Assembly: GCA_029940345.1 (NCBI GenBank) | Contig: JAOZRC010000078.1 | Location: 1-13,076, forward strand | DNA: 13,076 bases | Reading direction: 5' to 3' | Source of the DNA: Desulfobacterales bacterium | GTDB lineage: Bacteria; Desulfobacterota; Desulfobacteria; Desulfobacterales; JAUCGF01 | The notes under the pieces: generated by a model | Database searches by the model: none | The model's input: only the letters and a program-made list of their open reading frames with translations | What the model was told of the DNA's origin: nothing | Position numbers and translations under genes: made by a program | Shown: in pieces, positions 1 through 9,200 of the stretch | Layout of the letters: the number at the start of each line of letters is the position of its first letter | Position numbering within the stretch: position 1 is the stretch's first letter

Positions 1-19
1 CATCAGCCTGAATTCGTCA

Positions 20-49
20 GGTTTCGTTCCTCAACCCAACCTACGACTA
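20..49. repeat. Fragment of a common intergenic palindromic repeat
   Basis: The stretch reads, on the minus strand, as a GTAGGTTGGGTTGAGG-type sequence followed by AACGAAACC. I recall this as the core of a short repeat scattered between genes in many bacterial genomes. Here only a weak GGTT/AACC stem remains, so it looks like a degenerate or partial copy. It lies just upstream of a small truncated reading frame. The identification rests on recall of the pattern, not on a second copy in this window. Confidence 0.3.
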
Positions 50-112
50 CATTTAGTGTCCCAGCTTATGTTGGTAGCCAATATAAGCTTCCGGTCTATG
101 AGGAAAAGTTCG

Positions 113-253
113 ATGAATAATCAATCTGAAAATAATTTAAACAAAAATGAAATCATGACATATGATAATGGTATTAATCCTCCGATTCAGTCTGAATTGA
201 TTACGCAATTTCTTGAAAATCAAACTGAAGAAATAAAACAGCGTTCTGATTAG
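113..253 (+). CDS. Short hypothetical protein, probably a truncated N-terminus
   Basis: A 46-residue frame starting with ATG. It is preceded by GAGGA eight bases upstream, which makes this start better than the in-frame GTG at 56. The protein is hydrophilic and rich in Asn, Gln and Glu, with no membrane segment or Cys. Its second half (SELITQFLENQTEEIKQ) looks like the start of an amphipathic or coiled-coil helix that is cut off by TAG. The frame ends only 13 bp before the stop codon of the convergent kinase gene, so there is no room for a normal terminator and the gene may have lost its 3' part when the two were joined. I do not recognise a family with confidence; it could also be a genuine small protein. 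Confidence 0.4.
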   Translation: MNNQSENNLNKNEIMTYDNGINPPIQSELITQFLENQTEEIKQRSD

Positions 254-266
254 CTCCGCCATTTTT

Positions 267-2348
267 TCAATCATTTTCCACTGTCGGCAGACCAATTATA
301 ACGCATGTTCCCTTATTGGTTTCGGAATTTACATGAATGAAACCATTATGATTCTTCACGATACCATAAGCGGCAGCCATTCCCAAACCGCGTCCCTGGA
401 ACTTAGTTGTAAAAAAAGGGTCAAAAACCCGTGTAACAGTTTTGTGATCCATGCCACCGCCACTGTCTGAAATAGTCAGGCAGGCATATTGTCCCGATTT
501 GACATAAGTATGACCGCTCAAGGGGGATTGCTCCATGAATTTAATGGCGGTTTGCACCTGTATGGTTCCCTCCCCTTCAATGGCTTCAACAGCGTTACTC
601 ATCGCACCGGCAAATACCATTTGCATTTGTATGGCATCGGCTTCGACCAAAGGCATATTGGTGGCAAAATGAGTTTGAATACGGATATTGGAGTCCACGC
701 CCTTATCGAAAGCATCGTTAAGCGTATTTAACATTAACTGGTTTAATGACACCGGTTTAGCACGGTATTTCCCACCCTGTGCATAAGCTAATAACTGCGC
801 AGTAAGTTGTCGTATGCGCTCTGCCGAATCATCAACTGAAGTAAGATATTTTTCAACAACCGAAATATCAGGAGCGTTCATTCGAATCAGTTCTAAATTC
901 CCGATAATGCCGAATAGCGCATTATTGAACTGATGTGCAATACCGCCGGCCAACGTACTGATTGCCTCTAGTTTTTGAACCTTCAGGCGCTCCGATTCTT
1001 TGCGGCGCTTTTCAGTTGTGTCAATGGAAATCATGGCAATTTGAACAACGCGGTTCTGATCATCAAAGAGCGGTGACCAGGTGTTATCATACACGCCGTC
1101 GCAGTGTTCAGATTCAAAATGAACAGGATTTCCGGTTTGAACCAAATGATCCAGCAAAGCGGTGGGAGACGGTGTGACGCTCGGTGGGAATAGGCACAAA
1201 ACATCAGTTCCTATAAGATCATCCACTTTTTTTCCGTTTCGTTCGGCCACCACCTTGTTCAGTATTAAAATTTTGCCCTGCGCGCTGCAAAGAATGGCTG
1301 ATTCGGTTATACCGTCCAGGAAAGCGCGTGTTCGGATTTCACTCTTTTTAAGCGCTTCTTCATCACGTTTACGTTTTATGGCCAGCGCGGCCTGATTGGA
1401 TACAGCGGTAAGAATATCCATATCCCGCTTGCTGTAACAATGCGGATCCGAATAGCTTTGCACCGCCATCACCCCAATAACCTCATCACGGATAATAAGC
1501 GGGGCGCCCAGCCAAATCAGAGGAGCAGTGCCAACAATCCGGTTTGTTTCCGCGCGTTTCTCCAAGTCATCTTTGTTTATAAATAACGGTTTTTTAGAAA
1601 GAATCACATCAGATGTCGGGGAATCGGTAAGCGTCGCCATGAACGGTTCAGGAGGGGATGGGTCCGCTTTATCAATATAGTATGGAAACGACAGGGTGTT
1701 ATTGGCCTTGTCGTAAAGCGCAATGTAAAAATTGGTTGTATTTATAATGTGACTTAATGAAATTCGGATAGAAGCAAACAGCTCATCCAAATTGAACGTT
1801 GTATTGACCGCATCGGCGATATGAAACAGCGCACGGTTGATCGCCTGAGCGTGTTTACGTTGCGTAATATCAATGCCAATGACCCACGATTTATAATCAG
1901 AGGTTTGAAACGGTTGGGAAATATTAGACAAGGATACCGTGCGCTGAGTTCCGTCTTTACAGATGATATCCATCTCCCAATCAGAAAAATGATTTCCGCG
2001 CTTTAGCCATTCCGCGTAAAGAGCGGAGCGATACTGCGGGTTCGGATATAATTTACCCAACGGATCAGTCGCCAGTTTCATCTCATCCGCGCTGTAGCCG
2101 GTTACCTTTTCGCATTCCCGGTTCCAGAACACCATGCGGTTGTCTTGGTCCAGTGAATTAAGCATCACAGGAATATTTTCCAAAGTTCTTTTTATCGTTT
2201 TACGTTCATCGATTTCCCGCTTCAGCAAATTCTCGGCTTCGGCCAATTGAACTGTTTTTATTTCAACTTGCAGTTCCAAAGCCTGGAATTTTTTTTCCAG
2301 CTTTTCATACTTGCGCTTTAATTTCGAATAGGCGTTTTGATCAGTCAT
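267..2348 (-). CDS. PAS-GAF-PAS sensor histidine kinase (orphan)
   Basis: A cytoplasmic two-component sensor kinase that should autophosphorylate on His and pass phosphate to an unlinked response regulator. Order of parts in 693 residues: N-terminal coiled coil (about 5-55), PAS (about 56-165, ending in GIDITQRK), GAF (about 180-325), second PAS (about 343-448, ending in SIDTTEKR), HisKA dimerisation helix with the H box GGIAHQFNN (His472), and an HATPase_c domain. The ATPase domain has N box Asn585 (SNAVEAI), G1 box DSGGGM (Asp628), F box FDPFFTTK (642-649) and G2 box GRGLGM (652-657), so all catalytic motifs are present. There are no transmembrane helices, signal peptide or receiver domain, so the signal is probably internal (small ligand, redox or cofactor in PAS/GAF). 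The start ATG has only a weak GGAAAA just upstream. No response regulator lies in the window. Its ligand cannot be read from sequence. It follows the transglycosylase gene in the same direction after a 202-bp gap that holds two palindromic elements, so co-transcription is uncertain. Confidence 0.92.
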   Translation of the reverse strand: MTDQNAYSKLKRKYEKLEKKFQALELQVEIKTVQLAEAENLLKREIDERKTIKRTLENIPVMLNSLDQDNRMVFWNRECEKVTGYSADEMKLATDPLGKLYPNPQYRSALYAEWLKRGNHFSDWEMDIICKDGTQRTVSLSNISQPFQTSDYKSWVIGIDITQRKHAQAINRALFHIADAVNTTFNLDELFASIRISLSHIINTTNFYIALYDKANNTLSFPYYIDKADPSPPEPFMATLTDSPTSDVILSKKPLFINKDDLEKRAETNRIVGTAPLIWLGAPLIIRDEVIGVMAVQSYSDPHCYSKRDMDILTAVSNQAALAIKRKRDEEALKKSEIRTRAFLDGITESAILCSAQGKILILNKVVAERNGKKVDDLIGTDVLCLFPPSVTPSPTALLDHLVQTGNPVHFESEHCDGVYDNTWSPLFDDQNRVVQIAMISIDTTEKRRKESERLKVQKLEAISTLAGGIAHQFNNALFGIIGNLELIRMNAPDISVVEKYLTSVDDSAERIRQLTAQLLAYAQGGKYRAKPVSLNQLMLNTLNDAFDKGVDSNIRIQTHFATNMPLVEADAIQMQMVFAGAMSNAVEAIEGEGTIQVQTAIKFMEQSPLSGHTYVKSGQYACLTISDSGGGMDHKTVTRVFDPFFTTKFQGRGLGMAAAYGIVKNHNGFIHVNSETNKGTCVIIGLPTVEND

Positions 2349-2383
2349 TTTTTCCGGTAATATTTAGTTAGAATATGTTGCGT

Positions 2384-2413
2384 CTTGTTCCATCGCTCAA
2401 GCGTTGGAACGAG
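2384..2413. repeat. REP-like palindrome upstream of the kinase gene
   Basis: A 30-nt near-perfect hairpin. The arm CTTGTTCCA (2384-2392) pairs with TGGAACGAG (2405-2413, one G-T wobble). A T-T mismatch follows, then CGCT pairs with AGCG around a CA loop. It resembles the CTCGTTCC...GGAACGAG class of intergenic palindromes that I recall from many bacteria. No T-run follows the stem on either strand: the + side has AAAAAA after it, and the minus side continues with ACGCAAC. A classical intrinsic terminator is therefore unlikely. Confidence 0.6.
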
Positions 2414-2453
2414 AAAAAATCCTTAGGGTCTCCTGATATTTAAAAATATTTTT

Positions 2454-2550
2454 GGCATCCTTCATTTTACCCCGAAAGTAGTTTACACTTTACCTGGGAG
2501 TGCTAAACCTTTGGTTCAGCACTCCTTCGAATTGTAAAATGAAGGATGCC
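2454..2550. mobile_element. 97-bp MITE-like element A with perfect inverted ends
   Basis: The outer ends are a perfect 17-bp inverted repeat: GGCATCCTTCATTTTAC (2454-2470) and GTAAAATGAAGGATGCC (2534-2550). Inside is a second strong hairpin: GGAGTGCT (2497-2504) pairs with AGCACTCC (2518-2525), and AACC pairs with GGTT around a TTT loop. A GTTTACACTTT box lies at 2481-2491. Element B near 9652 shares the GGCATCC end and a 17-bp identical block (2475-2491 here), so this is a dispersed family and not a chance palindrome. It has no coding capacity. It begins at the base after the stop codon of the transglycosylase gene, and when transcribed it would fold, so it may also act as a 3'-end or terminator-like structure, although no U-run follows the inner hairpin. 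Confidence 0.7.
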
Positions 2551-3135
2551 TTATTTTTTATAAGCTTTATAAAAATGGATCACTTTCTTAACATAGTTTT
2601 GTGTTTCTTTATAAGGAGGAATCCCCTTATAATGGTCAACCGCATTGGGGCCGGCATTATAGGCGGCTAGTGCCAGTTTCACTTCGCCATTGTAGTGGCG
2701 CAACTGTTTTTTAAAAAATTGCGTACCGCCCATAATGTTTTCCCAAGGATCAAATGGGTCCCTGATCCTGAGAAGCCTCACATTTTCAGGCATAAGTTGC
2801 ATCAATCCCAAAGCGCCTTTTTTAGAAACCGCCCGGGGATTAAAACCCGATTCAGCCCGAATAATGGCTTTTATTAAAGGAAAAGAAACCCCGCTATTCT
2901 GTGATGCCATAGTGATAATATTATCGTACTTTTTGTTATTGTAGGCACGCCACGTTGTCGGGCGCCTTCTGCGTGGTTCGCGTGCGTAAGGTTTGTATTT
3001 TGATGATGTCGGCGCATTGGTAAAGTGACGCACGCCATTTTTGTCAGTATAAAAATAGATATCCGCCTGAAGCGGTTCGACAGTGATCAACAGTGCTACA
3101 ATAAAAGAAAAAAATAGTGTGATAATATTATGCAT
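2551..3135 (-). CDS. Exported SLT-family lytic transglycosylase
   Basis: A periplasmic enzyme that should cleave the MurNAc-GlcNAc bond of peptidoglycan to leave 1,6-anhydro-MurNAc ends. The 194 residues start with a Sec signal peptide (about 1-24, cleavage near PLQA). A short DUF4124-like strand unit follows (IYFYTDKNGVRHFTN, about 26-40), then a basic Arg-rich linker (RRRR at 55-58) and the SLT domain (about 76-185). Catalytic Glu95 sits in AESGFNP. GALGLMQLMP (107-116), AYNAGP (158-163) and ETQNYV (177-182) are the other family motifs, so the active site is complete. The start has no clear Shine-Dalgarno sequence, but the signal peptide fixes the N-terminus. It lies 86 bp behind the giant exported protein on the same strand, with a GTTGAA repeat in between. 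A peptidoglycan enzyme beside an alpha-2-macroglobulin-like protein recalls the yfhM-pbpC pairing in E. coli. The stop codon directly touches element A. Confidence 0.92.
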   Translation of the reverse strand: MHNIITLFFSFIVALLITVEPLQADIYFYTDKNGVRHFTNAPTSSKYKPYAREPRRRRPTTWRAYNNKKYDNIITMASQNSGVSFPLIKAIIRAESGFNPRAVSKKGALGLMQLMPENVRLLRIRDPFDPWENIMGGTQFFKKQLRHYNGEVKLALAAYNAGPNAVDHYKGIPPYKETQNYVKKVIHFYKAYKK

Positions 3136-3165
3136 AATAACGAAATTAAAGTTACAAGTTGCAGC

Positions 3166-3214
3166 ATTCGATGTTGAATGTTGAATGTTCGATGTTGAAC
3201 GTTCAACGTTGAAT
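3166..3214. repeat. Short GTTGAA/TTCAAC tandem and palindromic repeat
   Basis: About 49 bp made of variants of one 7-base unit (TTCGATG, TTGAATG, TTGAACG, TTCAACG) repeated without spacers. It contains the perfect palindrome GTTGAACGTTCAAC (3194-3207) and the overlapping TTCAACGTTGAA (3202-3213). It sits directly after the stop codon of the 2103-residue gene and before the transglycosylase gene. Similar GTTGAA/TTCAAC runs occur between genes in other environmental genomes as I recall. It could slow or attenuate read-through into the transglycosylase gene, but it has no U-run typical of a terminator. Confidence 0.6.
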
Positions 3215-3221
3215 ATCCCTC

Positions 3222-6200
3222 CTATCTCTGGGGCGGCGCCGTCTCCCGAATCTCCGCGCCATGGTCATCGCTTAACATCAGGATGGCAAATCGGCTGACA
3301 TGATCCAAAGCATCCGTGCTTAGGGAAACATAGTCAAATCGGCCGCGCCAGTCGGTGTAGCCATCCTTATAGAATTGCACTGCGCCGTTTTTCATCTCCG
3401 CATATACTTTTACATATACACCGGCAAGCGGCAGATTAGTTTCAGCATGATTCACTTTAAGATGGCCGTAATTTTTGATGACTTGAATCGCAAGTGAATT
3501 GGAGAAATACGCTTGCTCTTTTTTGATGCCGCCAGCGGAAATTTCAACCATCAGATTGCTGTTTTTATATTTTGCGGGCAGATCAAAGGTCAGACGACAT
3601 TGGGAGTCATCTTCTCCACAACTGTTCAGCTCTATTGTTTGCGATTCATTGGGTTGGATAAACGCAAAGCGCTCTTTATGCTCCTTGACAAACGGATTTT
3701 TAGAAAACAACAACTCGATATCCATAGGATAATAGTTCACCAGGCATCTTTTCAGATTTTGCCAGGTTATGGTCACCTGGCGGGCTTCGATTTTAAAGTC
3801 TATAGATGCCGATGTATCCGCAAGTTGGGTTTGGATTTCATCACGATCTTTTTTATCTGCAAGTTTTCTTTGGCCGCCCTCAATTTCATCCAATTGAACG
3901 CTGATTTGTTGAAAACGCTTGCGCCAGCGAATTACCGGGTAATCCGCATAATGCGCCGCTATGGTGCGAACATCGTCAAATTCAGACGTGTAGAAGCCTA
4001 AATACGCCTGAACGTATTCATACTGCACGCGCGATGATACCTGGGCGGGATCGATGCGTTTGAAATAAAATGTGGCTTCCTTCACCCGATCCTGCAATAA
4101 CAGGTAATAGCAAACTGATATCAGATCATCATTGTCCAGGCTGGAACGATAACTGAGAAAGGTTAAAAATTGCTTATATTGATCGTAAAAACGATCATTT
4201 AATATTTTGCGTTGCTTACCTAAAAGATGCGTCCGGGCGTTGACCAGCGGTTTGTATTCCAGGTGCTGATACGTGCGTCGCGCCACCGGATCCAGCGTTA
4301 ATAGCGGTGTATCAATATACAAACCGCAACGATTGGCATATTCGGTGTGTTTAAGAAACGTCGGAATACGAATCGTCAGTTGATGATAAATGCTGTAAGA
4401 CCAAAGCACACTATTATAAGAATGTCGTTTTTGCAATAAGGCAAGAACGTCTTCACAAAAACGGCGGTCGTGCATGCGGAAAGCGATTTTGTCCAAATCA
4501 GTGCGGTTTAAATTCTCGGAGCCCAGATACGCCAATACATCCGTATTGCTGCCATTTTGGGAAATATACTCCCAGGATTGCTCATCCAGACGGCTGAATT
4601 GAACGACCACCTTTAATTCCGATGGCGCGGCGGCAGTGATAAAAGCGCCATTACGCGCAACTTGCACCGGATAATGCTTAAACGTCCCCGCCTTAGTGAA
4701 ATAGAAATAGTATTCCAACGTCCGAGTAGCGTAAGGCTCCATATTCAAGGCGATACTGCGTGTGTAAAATCCTTTTTTAAGTGGCAGCGCACCCTGCGGA
4801 ATTTGCAAAAGCACTTCCAGTTTACGGCGTGCGGAAGTGGGGTTGCTGAACACCGTCCGGCAACCGTAGGCCTGGTTAATTAAAAATTCATCTTCGATAT
4901 ATTTGTCCGCGCGTTCAGCGCCATCATAACGATAGCGGTCATTGGGATCAAAATAGTGCTGACTGGCCAACAGCGGTAATTTTTCAGGGGCATCGGATGC
5001 GGGCCGGATCTCTTTATAAAACACCATTAGCGGGCTGCCGGCTTTCAGCGAAAAAGCGCCGTCTTTAGTGTGAGCGGTGTGCTGCTTAGCCTTAAACGGT
5101 AAATCCGATACCGCCAGCGCCATCATCATTTCAGCAAAATTATGGGAGGCGTAAGCGATACGCGGAGAATAAAAGGGTTGTTGCGAATTGCTACAAGCAT
5201 AATCCCTCCAGAAAGCGTTCACTGTGATAAGGTCGGCATCCTGGTTTTCAATGGGCGTTTTGTAGTAATTATTCTCGGCCCATTCCCGGGTTTTATCCAA
5301 CTGGCGGAAAAACGGCCGGCTTGCTTTGCGTTTCTGGCGACGGGCGGGAGCAAAGAATTGATTCTTACCAGCCGTTCTATCTTTTTTTGCAAGTGCGCTG
5401 CCGGCAACTGTTGGGGCTGATTTGGCCATCATTTTCATCACTTGCATTTTTTCCTCAGCCGGTTCAGCTTCCATGTCTGAAAGGCCATCTGAAATCGCAG
5501 CCGGCGCAAACGCAGCCATTGGCGCGGCTATATCACGGGAAATGCCCTCCCCGGCGCTCTCTTCCAGTTCCATGCTTAATAAGTCGGTCGCATCTGTTTC
5601 CAGCGCACGACCTTTCAAAGCGGTGTCAAATAAAAAATTGTCTGACTCAATGTCCGGCGGAATCAGATCATAGCGGTCGTTAACATAGCGGGTGATTTGC
5701 TCCGGATCATCGGGACCTCGTCGGCACAGAAGAATTTTTTCAACGATATTGAGGCGTTGGAAAGCCCAGGGCTCCAGATAAGCTGTCAGGTCATCCTTTA
5801 AGAGCCAGTGATCTAAAAAGGTGGGGTCTTTTTTGTTTCGCAGATAGGGCAAGATCACACGATCAAAAAAGGCGCGGTCTTTATGAAATAGAAAAAAATT
5901 GAGTTCATGGCAGGCATATTCAGAATACTTGGTTTCTTTCTCGTTCGGTTCCATATCTGGCCAGCGTAAAATAAAGGCGAATTTCTCCAACGTCGCATCC
6001 TTGCTTAACGTTGACAGGAGTTGATAGACCCGTTCCAAAGTATCATAAACTTTAAATGTCGAAGTGCTTACGTCGTCCAATCGGAATGTTTGGTCCGGAT
6101 GTAAGGCTAACATGTTTTTTTGTTCGGTCAGGTGAACCGCCGGGTCGGGCGTCTGCCGTTGCCGTAAATCTTGAGTCCGGATAGCTGTTTCCGGCAGTAA

Positions 6201-9200
6201 AAATTCACGATAAACGGTATTGAACGGATCCGTAGCCAACAGGAGGAGTTGTGAATACCCGTCAAGTTGCTTGCGGTCAATCGTAATCACACCTTTTTCA
6301 TCAGGTTTGAGATTGAAAAGCACCTTGGACGGTTGGGCGAGAAAATCAACACTCATATTGGTGTCCTGGTATGGCAAAGGGGCTTTTCCCTGGCGACCGG
6401 TTCGTTTTAAAGGCTGCGAATCCGGTCTGCGATGGAGCGGTGCTTCACCTTTTTTGGCGTGGTCCATATCGGTTGCGGTTGATCGCAAACTCCAGGGGTT
6501 TAGCAGCAACTCAGGGCGTTTCAGCATGTTGCCAGGCAGTTTGGCGGCGTACTGCCGGTCCAGGATATAACGGTATTCATCGCCGATATCACGTTCGGCA
6601 ATATAATGCGAAACAACCGGGTTGCGTTTAAGTAAAAATAGGTCAGGCCAGTTGGTGTAGGCAAGGTTAAAAAAGGGATGATAGGCTGGCATAAAGCGCA
6701 CGGCCATGACATGCAGTCTGGCATACGATGACGCATTGCCTAAGCGTACCTCAATCGCCGACGGCGTCTGCTCAATTGAACGAATTGTGAGTGGCTGCGC
6801 ATCAGTGTGTTCCAGGATGCGGCGATCCGACATCACAATTCCATCATCAATGGTGCCGTCGGTCAAACGTAGATCAATTTTTGTCTGACTTTTTTTAAGA
6901 AACAGTTCATAGTCGCCGGCTTTAAGTTCCCGGATCTCCAAAAAGCCATCCTGATTGGCGATCTTATCCGTGTGATCGGCCAGGTAGGTTGCCCCTCTTT
7001 TTTCTAACAAGGTATAGTTTTTCAGCTTTTCATCGCTATCAGTTTCAGCAGTTTCAAAAAAAGGAATTCGGATAATGGCGCCAGTGGGCTGATGCATGGC
7101 AGTGGGATATTGACACCGATTGCGGCTCAATTGCCAAGAACGCTTGGCGCCTCGAGGCGTAGTCGCTTTAATGTGTTGAATTTGCACCAATTGGCCCAAG
7201 TGAATCTGACCCTGGTCATCGGTTTGCAGCGTAATAATGACAGGGCTTCGGAAATAGCGATGTTTCATTTCAACCTTGATCGGCATGAATGAACGCGGTT
7301 CCCCATTTTTGCCCAGTAAAGCCAGCCGGTAGCCCTTGGAAGAGTGGTTCAAATAGATATCTTCGGTGGCCAGCGTTGTATTTATCCCATTGAGTTTGAA
7401 AAGCGCTTCAGTACTCAAATCTTCGGTTTTGTTGCGGCTGATATTGCGAATCCGCGCTTTTAAGATAAAACGTACAGACGCCAGATTATCCGGAACCCTA
7501 AAATCATGCACGGCCTCATACGCTTCATTGAGTTTAAAATCGCTGACTTCGCTTTCGGCGGCTACGCCCTCAATATCATTTGATTCAATCATCAGGCGTA
7601 CATTTTCTAAAAGTTCGAGACTGATCGGGTAGCCATTGAGCAATAAAACCGGTCGTATAATCACCTGGGCCATCGCATTTTGCAGAAGCGCCTCCCGATC
7701 CGTATGGAAACCGGCGGTCAGTTGGTAGGTTTCCGCCTGATGGTTAAATTGCGCCAAGGAACAGAACGCATCCTCTCTTAGAATGATTGTCCGCCGCCCG
7801 GGCTTGTTAGTGAACGGAATCGTAATGATGCCGGAATCATCCGGTTTGTATTCAAGGCCGGCCAGCCAGATTACCGCTTGGGGACGGCGGCGATTGCGTT
7901 CATCCCGGATCACAAATTCATGGCCGGCGGAACCAATCCGGTCAACAGCATATAATTGGCCTTTACGAATCACTGCCCGGCTGCTTTTACCGGAACCGAT
8001 GAATTCAACCACAAAAACACCGGGCCGGTCAATCTGTGATAAATCAAATTTTCGCCGCACCCGTCGCAATTGCGGCTCGTCGTAGGTAAACACCTGTTCC
8101 CAAGTACTGGTAAGGCCATCCAGATTGATGGCCGCATCCACCTCCTTACCGATATCCCGATAGTAGTTTAGCGTATTAATTTCAAAAACTTTAACAATCA
8201 GCTTTTTGATGTTTTTTACATTAAGATACAGCGTAACCGGATCATCAGTATTAAAAAATTTATGATTAAAGGGCGCAAATTCCAGATCAATGCGCTCCCT
8301 GAGCGCCTCATGACGGTCGGGTGCCATCATGGAATACCATTGTTCCATATCACCCAGGCCGTTTACAATCTTGGTTTCGGCAAACAGTTCCTTGAGATAG
8401 TCATCCTTGATATACGGTGCGTAATGACTGTAATTCTTCGCCTTTACGAAATCACGCATCAGATAGTCCCGCACCAGTGCTTCATCATTAATAATGGCCG
8501 GCAAGCGGGTGACTGCGGCAAAATCAGCGTTTATATCGGCATATTCATTCCGGCGGAAAGCTTTTTTCTTAAAATAGGCCGGTTCAATATAAACAGCGTT
8601 GCGCGGCAAGCGCAGATAAGTCATAAATAGGTCATAATCATATTTATCCTGACGCCGGTTCATATCCAGGATTCGATAAAGAATGTGCGCCTTTAATGTA
8701 TTGTGAGCCGGTGCCAGTTTTTGGGAAAATGTCTGTAAACGCTTCAGGTAAGCCCTTTTTTCATCTGGATCGTATTGAAGATCAATATCATCGGAAGGTG
8801 CAAACTTAGCGATATAAGCGTTGATAAAATTGGCGCTATCAATCAGTTCCGGCTTCAGGCGGAGACAATCATCCAATTGCGAACGCAGCATGAACGCATG
8901 AATCGGCAATGAACCGAATCCGCCGCTATACTTGGCATTGAGTTCGTCTGTCACCAGTTGGGCCAGGTTGGGAAAATCCGGGCGGCGCAGCCGTTTGAGC
9001 AAATCACGGCACCGTTTGGGATTTAGCTTATCCGCCGGAATCAGCTCCAGCCCCTGATCCTCAATATCTTTGAGATTCTGATACCGTTTTAACGCCTTTT
9101 CCATCAGATTCGCTGTCAGAATCCGTTTTTGATCAAGTTCCGTCGGATATTTGGCTTCGCGTTCAGCAGACGCTTTGCGGTGATCAAACCGCAAATGCAA

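Noticed and set aside
2497..2525. Inner hairpin of element A as an intrinsic terminator of the transglycosylase gene
   Set aside because: The stem is strong, but no run of T follows it on either strand, so only a structural or transcript-end stabilising role can be suggested.
3166..3214. CRISPR-like array
   Set aside because: The units are 7 bases, contiguous and without unique spacers; this is a tandem/palindromic repeat.
3597..3623. CGED...C in the giant protein as an alpha-2-macroglobulin thioester site
   Set aside because: The thioester needs Cys-Gly-Glu-Gln. Here Asp replaces Gln, the position is close to the C-terminus and the context (SCGEDDSQC) lacks the hydrophobic helix that follows a real thioester.
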